DNA from: Syntrophaceae bacterium
GTDB taxonomy: Bacteria > Desulfobacterota > SM23-61
DNA length: 6,758 nt
Assembly (NCBI GenBank): GCA_003154025.1
Contig: PMCE01000572.1
Span: 13,813 to 20,570, forward strand
Reading direction: 5' to 3'
The stretch's first letter is position 1. Each line of letters starts with the position of its first letter. Below, piece by piece: positions 1-4,724 of the stretch. A program made the translations under genes and the position numbers. The notes beneath the pieces were generated by a model, which was given only the letters and a program-made list of their open reading frames with translations, was not told where the DNA came from and did not search any database.

Positions 1-1132
1 CCAGGCCTGAGGCCCGCTGGTACGCGTCCATCGCCTGGTCCAGGCGGTTGGTGAGGAGGAGGAGGTTTCCCAAGTTGTTCAGGCCCGCAGCCGATTGAGG
101 ATTCAACCGCAGCACCTGAAGGGTGTGCTGCTCCGCTTCATTCCACCTACCCATGCGCTTCTCCACCAGGGCCAGGGAAAGGAGAATTTCGCTGTCCTGG
201 GGGTTCGCCCGGCTTAGAGCCAAGAGCTTCCGGTGCAGGTCCTCGCTCCAGGCCCCGTCGCTCGCCTGGAGGATCTCCGGAACCCCGTTACCCGTGAGCG
301 AAAGGAGTAGGGAGGAATGGAAACGGATCCCCGAGGGGAGAAGGAGGAGCAGGCCCAGCAGGATCACCGTCACCCACCGGTCCGAGCGGCCCCCGTAGAT
401 CCAAAAAACCAGGATCCACACGACAAAGAGCCACATCCATCCCAGGCCCAGGAAAAAGGGAGAGAAGAGGGCGATAAAGCTCAGGACCATCAGCGGGATG
501 GAGCTCATCCGCAGGCGGATTAAATGTTTCAAATGATGGGTGAAGAAGAAGTAATAACGAAAGAGCAGGGAGAAAGCGAAAGCCGCGAAGGTGAGGAGAA
601 AAGACCAGAGGATCCAAAAACTCACATTCGCCAGGCGAGGAAGGGCTTCCTCCTGATTGGCAAACGAGAGGAAAACCCCCCGGCCCCAGCTTAAGACCGC
701 CCGGGTGGCATTCTCCCAGTTGCTGGGAATTTGAGTCAGGAGCCAGTACGCCCGCTCCTGCGCAACTTGGGAAAAATCCGGCGCCATCCGGTCGGCGTAA
801 GCAAGAATCTCCGGAGAGGCCATGGCCAGGCCCATCTGACTCATCTGCCCACTTTCCCGGATCAGGGCCAGAGAGAAGGCATAATCATTGCGGATCCCCT
901 GATCCAGCTTCCACTGGTAAACTTTCTCCAGCTCGGCCTGGCTCTTCGGCCAATCCCCCTTCTGCAGGAATTCACGGTGGGCCAGCCAGGCCTTTTCAGC
1001 CTCCTCCCGGTCCTTCCCCGGGGCAGCCGGCTGTACGCCGGGGGCCCGGGACTGGGCCCAGGCGGGCAGCCCTCCCAGGATCAGACAGATACAGATCAAC
1101 AACACTCCCGGCAGGAGCAGCCTCTCTCTCAT
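1..1132 (-). CDS. Membrane-anchored TPR protein, partial (3' end beyond left edge)
   Basis: The frame is open from an ATG at 1132-1130 to the window edge, giving about 377 residues; the C-terminus is missing. I see an N-terminal hydrophobic signal segment (residues about 5-25, ending GLPAWAQ, a plausible signal-peptidase site). A mostly helical, charged stretch follows (about 40-165), then a cluster of hydrophobic segments at about 170-192, 210-246 (long enough for two) and 252-268. From about 297 there are TPR-like helical pairs, including LNPQSAAGLNNLGNLL and RLDQAMDAYQRA. The likely product is an inner-membrane protein with periplasmic N-terminal and TPR portions; topology is inferred. AGGA lies four bases before the ATG, a modest ribosome binding site. 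It starts 67 bases after the GTPase gene ends and has no obvious promoter of its own, so it is probably the operon's fourth gene. The family is not recognised beyond TPR; a scaffolding role is inference. Confidence 0.8.
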   Translation of the reverse strand, partial: MRERLLLPGVLLICICLILGGLPAWAQSRAPGVQPAAPGKDREEAEKAWLAHREFLQKGDWPKSQAELEKVYQWKLDQGIRNDYAFSLALIRESGQMSQMGLAMASPEILAYADRMAPDFSQVAQERAYWLLTQIPSNWENATRAVLSWGRGVFLSFANQEEALPRLANVSFWILWSFLLTFAAFAFSLLFRYYFFFTHHLKHLIRLRMSSIPLMVLSFIALFSPFFLGLGWMWLFVVWILVFWIYGGRSDRWVTVILLGLLLLLPSGIRFHSSLLLSLTGNGVPEILQASDGAWSEDLHRKLLALSRANPQDSEILLSLALVEKRMGRWNEAEQHTLQVLRLNPQSAAGLNNLGNLLLLTNRLDQAMDAYQRASGL

Positions 1133-1199
1133 CCGGTCCTGGCCGGGGGAGAGTCGCGGGAAGGTCGGTGGGAAGAAAATGAAAAGCTGGGTACGGGCT

Positions 1200-2390
1200 T
1201 TAGTCAAGTTTCGGTTCAAGGGATTCAAGCTTGATGGATAGGTTGATGTTGAGGGGGATGTTTCTGTCCACCCCCGCCACTTCCAGAGTTAAGGGAATCT
1301 CCAGGCTGCTGGGAGAAGAGACCCGGGGTTGCCCGCAGGAAAGGATCTTGACTATCTCCCTGGCAGGGGTGGTTTTTTTCGCCAGCCCTTTTTCGGGCTT
1401 GAAGGAAAACTCTTGCTTTTTCTTCTCCAAAGTCTTCCCGGCCGCGAACAGAGGCTCCGCCGCCTTCTTTTCCTCTTCCGGCTTCACCGGTTTTTCTACG
1501 GCCAGAGGGTGGGTCTTTGGCGCCAGGGGAGGAACCGGAGTCTTGGGGACCGGCGGGGTCTCCACCGGCGGAGCGACGGCTTTTTCCTGCCGCAGCACCC
1601 GGGCCCGGGGTGTCTCCAGCGGAGGCGGGACGGCCTTTGGCTGGGCTCCTTCCTTTTCCAGGGTGAACCCCTTGGCGGCTGTCGTCTCCACCCGCGGGGG
1701 CGCGGATTCGGGCTGCCCCGCGGGTTTCTCCATGCGCAGCCCCTTCGGGGCGGCCAGAGAAGGGGAAGCCCCTTTTTCCGGCCCTGTGCCCGTGCGGCGC
1801 GATTCCACCCCGGTCTCGATCGCCTTCAAAACCAGGCGGCAAGTCATGGTAAGGGACTCAAACACCCCCTTGCCCATAACCGCCACGGTCTCGAAAAAGG
1901 GGCAGTTCATCCGATTGATCTTCTGGTTCAGCTCTTCCACGGGCAGGACGTTGGGAAGGTCCCGTTTGTTGTACTGGATGACCAGAGGAATGGTCTCGAC
2001 CTTCTTGCCGTAGTAGCGGAGGTTATCCTCCAGGTCTTTGAAACTGGTCAGGTTGTCTTCCATCCGGTCGGCGTGGGAATCGGCGACAAAGACCACTCCG
2101 TCGGCCCCGGTGAGAACGGCCCTCCGGGTAGCTCCGTAATACACCTGGCCGGGGACGGTGTACAGGTGGAAACGGGTCTTAAATCCCCGAACGCTTTCCA
2201 ATTCAATGGGCAGAAAATCAAAGAAGAGAGTCCGATCTTCGTTGGTCGCCAGGGAGACCATCTTTCCCCGCTGGTCGGGCTTCATGTGCCCATGGATAAA
2301 CTGAAGGTTCGTAGTCTTGCCGGAAATCGCCGGACCATAGTAGACGATTTTGGCATCGATCTCTTTCTTGGCATAATTGAAGACCGCCAT
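1200..2390 (-). CDS. MglA-family small GTPase with long proline/lysine-rich C-terminal tail
   Basis: The product is 396 residues. Residues 1-195 align by eye with the Ras-like GTPase MglA of Myxococcus, numbered identically at key sites: P-loop GPAISGKTT (19-27), R53 and T54 in EDRTLFFDFLP, the atypical PM3 motif TVPGQ (78-82) with the catalytic-type Gln82, and NKRD (141-144) for guanine. MglA is a cytoplasmic polarity and motility switch that binds and hydrolyses GTP. Position 21 is Ala where Myxococcus MglA has Gly. The family usually stops near 195-220 residues; here about 200 more follow. They comprise a Pro/Ala/Glu/Lys-rich region with 24-residue repeats (214-279), a charged linker, and a final stretch (about 345-392) of alternating hydrophobic residues suggesting a small beta domain. 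The start is secure: GGAGGTGA sits at 2395-2402, with GGAGG seven bases from the ATG. The gene lies 27 bases after the TPR gene, which suggests co-transcription. No MglB-like GAP gene is present. Confidence 0.95.
   Translation of the reverse strand: MAVFNYAKKEIDAKIVYYGPAISGKTTNLQFIHGHMKPDQRGKMVSLATNEDRTLFFDFLPIELESVRGFKTRFHLYTVPGQVYYGATRRAVLTGADGVVFVADSHADRMEDNLTSFKDLEDNLRYYGKKVETIPLVIQYNKRDLPNVLPVEELNQKINRMNCPFFETVAVMGKGVFESLTMTCRLVLKAIETGVESRRTGTGPEKGASPSLAAPKGLRMEKPAGQPESAPPRVETTAAKGFTLEKEGAQPKAVPPPLETPRARVLRQEKAVAPPVETPPVPKTPVPPLAPKTHPLAVEKPVKPEEEKKAAEPLFAAGKTLEKKKQEFSFKPEKGLAKKTTPAREIVKILSCGQPRVSSPSSLEIPLTLEVAGVDRNIPLNINLSIKLESLEPKLD
1554..1751 (-). repeat. Degenerate 24-residue tandem repeat in the GTPase tail
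   Basis: Residues 214-237, 238-261 and 262-279 of the GTPase align as two full units and one shortened unit. The shared pattern is x-A/P-K/R-G/V-L/F-x-x-E-K, then Gln-Pro and Pro-Pro, ending in V/L-E-T-P/T. Examples are KGLRMEK, KGFTLEK and RVLRQEK, each followed later by RVET, PLET or PVET. The third unit lacks about six residues. Such a low-complexity tract is probably a disordered, extended linker or a multivalent binding region; that reading is inference. Confidence 0.6.
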
Positions 2391-2417
2391 TCCGTCACCT
2401 CCCCCAAAAAAAATTCC
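2391..2417 (-). promoter_or_regulatory. Strong ribosome binding site with T8G5 tract before the GTPase gene
   Basis: The 27-base gap between the TPR stop codon and the GTPase ATG reads, on the minus strand, as eight T, five G, then AGGTGACGG before ATG. GGAGG lies seven bases before the start, which is near ideal. The T8G5 homopolymers abut the binding site, so slippage there would change only untranslated spacing and no reading frame. The short gap fits translational coupling within an operon. Confidence 0.75.
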
Positions 2418-3518
2418 TTACGCCAGGGATCTGGCCTTTTGACCCCCCTGGCCCATGAGACCGGCGATCTCTTTCTTGGCGTCGCGGAACTTTTGATCCT
2501 CCGCCGAAATCTCCCGCAAAAGTCCCAGGGCTTCTTCCGTCTTCCCCTGCTGCTTGTAGACCAGGCCCAACTCGTACTTCACTTCCAGGATCTTCTCCGC
2601 GGGGAGTCCCTCCGCCCGCAGGGCCCTCTGGAAGGCCTGGGCGGCCTCTTCCCACTGCTCCTTTTCTTTGTAGCAAAGGCCCAGCATGTTGGCCGCCTCA
2701 AAGGGGTTCTGGTCTTTCTCCAGGGCGATCTGGAACTGTTCGATGGCGTCATCGGTGAAGCCCATCTCGCGGGAAGCCACCCCCAGGTTGAAGTTGAAAT
2801 TGGGGTTCACGGCGCTCGGGCCGCTGTTCTCTTTCAGCTCCTTGAAGATCTCCTCAAACCCATAGATCTTCTCCATGGCGGAGATCTCCTTGAAGCCGGA
2901 GATCTGCGGAGTTTCGACCGACTCCAGCATCGCTCCCAGGTCAAAGAAATCCGATTTTTTTCCATCCGGCGACGGGGGTTCCATGGCCTGGACCGGTGGC
3001 TCGCCCTCCGCCCCGGCAGGCTCCGCCGTCCCCGCCTTCCCCTTCTGATTAAGCGAGTTTTTGTAGATATTGATCTTTTCTTTCAAGTCGGTCTTCCGGG
3101 GGTCCATGTCCGCCATGAGGCTCAGGACCTCCAGGGCCTTGTCTTTCGAGCCCTGGCTGTCGTAATGCTGGAGCAGGATCCGGTACTGGGCGAAGGCATC
3201 TCCGGTAAAACCCATCTTGCGGTAGATGTCAGCGATCTTCAGGTAGACGTGGTCCAGGGAAGGATCCTGTTTGGGAAGCTGTTTGTAGATCGCCATGGCC
3301 CGGGCATAGAACTGGTTCTTCAGGAAGATTTCGGCAGCCATCAGGTATTCGGCGATGGCCTTCTTCTTATCGCCTTTCTTCTGGTACAGCTCGGCCAGTT
3401 TCAAATGGGCCTTGGCGTTGCCGGGCTCTTTTTTGACCAGGTTCAGATACCGCTTCATCGGCTCCTGATTCTTCGATTTCCCTTTCAGGATTTCTCCGAA
3501 CTTTTCAAAGATTCCCAT
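2418..3518 (-). CDS. Tetratricopeptide repeat protein (soluble, putative adaptor)
   Basis: The product is 366 residues with no signal peptide or membrane segment. It starts MGIFEKFGEILKGK, a short amphipathic helix. TPR-like helical pairs cover about residues 20-140 (for example NAKAHLKLAELYQKKGDKKK and VYLKIADIYRKMGFTGDA). A Pro/Gly/Glu-rich linker spans about 158-188. A distinct segment beginning DFFDLGAMLES and ending near FEEIFKELKE (189-230) could be a docking motif. A second TPR block covers about 240-345 (NFNLGVASREMGFTDDAIEQ, AANMLGLCYKEKEQWEEA, KYELGLVYKQQGKTEEA). TPR arrays mediate protein-protein contacts. In Myxococcus a TPR protein, SgmX, is an MglA effector, so an adaptor role for the neighbouring GTPase is reasonable inference but not shown here. 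The binding site GAGAGG is only three bases from the ATG, so initiation is weaker than for its neighbours. The next Met is residue 21, inside the first helix, so I keep the first. Confidence 0.9.
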   Translation of the reverse strand: MGIFEKFGEILKGKSKNQEPMKRYLNLVKKEPGNAKAHLKLAELYQKKGDKKKAIAEYLMAAEIFLKNQFYARAMAIYKQLPKQDPSLDHVYLKIADIYRKMGFTGDAFAQYRILLQHYDSQGSKDKALEVLSLMADMDPRKTDLKEKINIYKNSLNQKGKAGTAEPAGAEGEPPVQAMEPPSPDGKKSDFFDLGAMLESVETPQISGFKEISAMEKIYGFEEIFKELKENSGPSAVNPNFNFNLGVASREMGFTDDAIEQFQIALEKDQNPFEAANMLGLCYKEKEQWEEAAQAFQRALRAEGLPAEKILEVKYELGLVYKQQGKTEEALGLLREISAEDQKFRDAKKEIAGLMGQGGQKARSLA

Positions 3519-3535
3519 AGGCCTCTCGCTAACCC

Positions 3536-3575
3536 GGGGATTCCTCCCCTGATGGCTCCTGCCCTTGGGCAGGAG
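3536..3575. repeat. Two adjacent perfect hairpins between the first two operon genes
   Basis: GGGGA (3536-3540) pairs with TCCCC (3545-3549) around a four-base loop. Just beyond it, CTCCTGCC (3556-3563) pairs perfectly with GGCAGGAG (3568-3575) around CTTG. Neither is followed by a T-run on either strand, so they do not look like intrinsic terminators. They lie in the 121-base gap just upstream of the TPR gene's weak ribosome binding site. A role as an mRNA processing or stability element is inference. Confidence 0.55.
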
Positions 3576-3610
3576 GATTCATCTTCCGGCCTTGGCGGCC
3601 CGCCAGAACC

Positions 3611-3649
3611 GATTCACTTCCACCCGGCCCAATCCCTGCTCAGTGAATC
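3611..3649. repeat. Inverted repeat spanning the stop codon of the nucleotide-fold gene
   Basis: GATTCACT (3611-3618) and AGTGAATC (3642-3649) are perfect 8-base inverted copies separated by 23 bases. The right arm covers the last codons and TGA stop (3640-3642) of the cyclic-nucleotide-fold gene. There is no T-run after the stem on the minus strand. It may be an mRNA 3' structure within the operon or simply coincidence. Confidence 0.4.
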
Positions 3650-4062
3650 TCCACCGAGGCCTTCAGGCGGCCTGCTACCACTTGGGCCAGATTGTCCATG
3701 ATCTTCAAGCCCGTCTTGCTGTCGAGGTGGACCATTTCATAGAAATCCGGGCTCTTAATCACCAGGAGCCGGGAAGGGGTGACCGTGACCGCGGAGGCTG
3801 TGTAACGGTAGGGGGGAACGAGAAATGACCAGCCCAGGATCTTTCCCGGACCTTGGATCTCGAGGCTCGCCCCTTTTCCGAATCGTATGGAAACGGTTCC
3901 TTCCTCCAGAATGAAGAGCTTGTCGGCCCGGGCCCCCTCTTCGCACAGCGTGCTTTTTTCGGTGACCTGGGCTTCTTGACAGAACTGGCCTACGATCCGC
4001 AGCTCTTCATCCTTGAGCCCCTGGAAAATGTCGACATTCCGGATTCTATCCACGGGAACCAT
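3640..4062 (-). CDS. Stand-alone cyclic-nucleotide-binding-fold (CNB) protein, no output domain
   Basis: The product is 140 residues, nearly all one CNB (Crp/PKA-regulatory-type) domain at about 11-115. It opens with IRNVDIFQGLKDEELRIVG, followed by beta-roll strands such as KLFILEEGTVSIRFG, a phosphate-binding-cassette-like stretch GWSFLVPPYRYTASA (77-91) and a C-terminal helix. There is no DNA-binding helix-turn-helix or enzymatic domain, so it probably acts by binding other proteins. At the site where cAMP-binding cassettes have Glu after Gly (G-E), this protein has Trp78, while an Arg is present (R86); classical cAMP binding is therefore doubtful. The start was chosen at 4062 because AAGGAG (4069-4074) is six bases upstream. 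The frame runs on to an ATG at 4284, but that ATG overlaps the predicted -10 box and the extra 74 residues resemble no known domain. It is the first gene of the operon, 121 bases before the TPR gene. Confidence 0.9.
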   Translation of the reverse strand: MVPVDRIRNVDIFQGLKDEELRIVGQFCQEAQVTEKSTLCEEGARADKLFILEEGTVSIRFGKGASLEIQGPGKILGWSFLVPPYRYTASAVTVTPSRLLVIKSPDFYEMVHLDSKTGLKIMDNLAQVVAGRLKASVEIH

Positions 4063-4225
4063 CTTCCTCTCCTTCCCCCGATGGCCTTTCCGGCCCGGGC
4101 ATTGGCAACCCCCTTTTGGAAAATCAGGCGGAAGGGTTCCCCGGAATATCCACTTCTTCTGAGGGTTACTGCTTATGATTTCGGTCGGTTTTTTGGAAAA
4201 CTTAAGAAAAATCCCCTTTGCCCGA

Positions 4226-4258
4226 CCCCTGAAGCGGCAGGGGGAGCGGCCCCTGAAG
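4226..4258 (-). promoter_or_regulatory. Alternative-pairing hairpin element in the operon leader
   Basis: In the leader RNA direction the order is CAGGGG (4255-4250), CCGCTC, CCCCTG (4243-4238), CCGCTT, CAGGGG (4231-4226). The central CCCCTG can pair perfectly with either flanking CAGGGG, giving two mutually exclusive 6-bp stems, each with a 6-base loop. The flanks belong to a 9-base direct repeat, CTTCAGGGG, with a 24-base period. It lies roughly 20-50 bases after the predicted transcription start. It could be a small RNA switch or a repeat-based operator; function is inference. Confidence 0.5.
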
Positions 4259-4283
4259 GAAATTCGCGAAAGAACCCTTTCCA

Positions 4284-4312
4284 ATTTTACTTCTTATCTC
4301 AAATCCGTGCAA
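4284..4312 (-). promoter_or_regulatory. Predicted sigma70-type promoter of the four-gene operon
   Basis: On the minus strand, TTGCAC (4312-4307) is followed by exactly 17 bases and TAAAAT (4289-4284). These match four of six -35 positions and five of six -10 positions of the consensus. Transcription would begin near 4277, giving about 215 bases of leader before the CNB gene's ATG. No better minus-strand match was seen in the region. Confidence 0.6.
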
Positions 4313-4401
4313 GGCTTCTGGCCATTCTTCCCGATGCGAATTTGCTCAAACTATGAAATTTAACCGAATCGGTGGAACTTCCGAAAGGTTATGGATAGAA
4401 A

Positions 4402-4536
4402 AGATCTAGCCTGCGGAATTCCTGCGGTCGGGCCATCTTGGAATTCCCCGGGGCTTAGCATGACTCGAGTTGGTCCGGGACGGATCCTTCTCCTGATGGA
4501 ATTACTGAACGATCCTAGGTGATTGGGCAGGCCGGC
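4402..4536. other. Palindrome-dense stretch in the intergenic region
   Basis: Eight 6-base palindromes fall in 135 bases: AGATCT (4402), GAATTC (4416 and 4441), CCCGGG (4447), CTCGAG (4464), GGATCC (4482), CCTAGG (4514) and GCCGGC (4531). Two of them extend to the octamer GGAATTCC (4415-4422 and 4440-4447), with starts 25 bases apart. About two would be expected by chance. The paired octamers could be protein-binding sites upstream of either divergent gene; no known regulator motif is recognised. Confidence 0.4.
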
Positions 4537-4658
4537 TGGCGCGAGATTGCGAATTTCTGCATGGACGCTGAATAAGGTTCTTCTTCTTTGAATGCCTGAG
4601 AGCATCCTTTTTGAATTAAAGAAAAGTTTGGGGGATTCCGAAAATAATCTTGAAAGGT

Positions 4659-4680
4659 CCGGGTCTGCCCGGTATTGGGC
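4659..4680 (+). promoter_or_regulatory. Overlapping alternative hairpins upstream of the protease gene
   Basis: CCGGG (4659-4663) pairs with CCCGG (4668-4672) around TCTG. Alternatively GCCC (4667-4670) pairs with GGGC (4677-4680) around GGTATT. The two stems share bases and exclude one another. They end about 44 bases before the protease ATG and would lie in its leader if transcription starts further upstream. Both stems are short, so this is tentative. Confidence 0.3.
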
Positions 4681-4724
4681 GGCCGAGGCTTTGAACTTGA
4701 GGATTAAACCGAAGAAAGAAAAAC

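Larger units (their letters stand above)
4063..4724. other. 662-base divergent intergenic region with no supported gene
   Basis: The region separates the minus-strand operon from the plus-strand protease gene. Short open frames occur on both strands, but none has a convincing ribosome binding site or recognisable sequence. I see no tRNA, no c-di-GMP riboswitch core and no clear sigma70 promoter for the protease; the best -35-like words on the plus strand (TTGAAT at 4588-4593 and 4611-4616) lack a matching -10. The operon promoter, the paired hairpin elements and a palindrome-dense stretch are listed separately. At this length it could also hide a small RNA that cannot be recognised by eye. 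Confidence 0.7.

Noticed and set aside
288..617. 109-codon minus-strand open frame within the left-edge gene
   Set aside because: It is a different frame of the same strand as the membrane TPR protein, whose continuous frame shows a signal segment, membrane helices and TPR motifs.
1329..3701. A 790-codon open frame on the plus strand
   Set aside because: It lies antisense to the GTPase and TPR genes, both of which have clear families and ribosome binding sites. The predicted protein is low-complexity, and the long frame follows from GC-biased codon use on the other strand.
4063..4284. N-terminal extension of the CNB protein from the ATG at 4284
   Set aside because: That ATG overlaps the predicted -10 box, the extra residues match no domain, and a much better ribosome binding site precedes the ATG at 4062.
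4537..4553. Possible sigma54 promoter (TGGC followed by TTGC) for the protease gene
   Set aside because: The GG and GC doublets are one base too close (9 instead of 10 bases between them), and sigma54 promoters do not tolerate altered spacing.
4360..4605. 81-codon open frame on the minus strand in the intergenic region
   Set aside because: There is no convincing ribosome binding site, the composition is Arg/Pro/Ser-rich and it is unlike any recognised family. It overlaps the palindrome-dense stretch, so it is probably chance.
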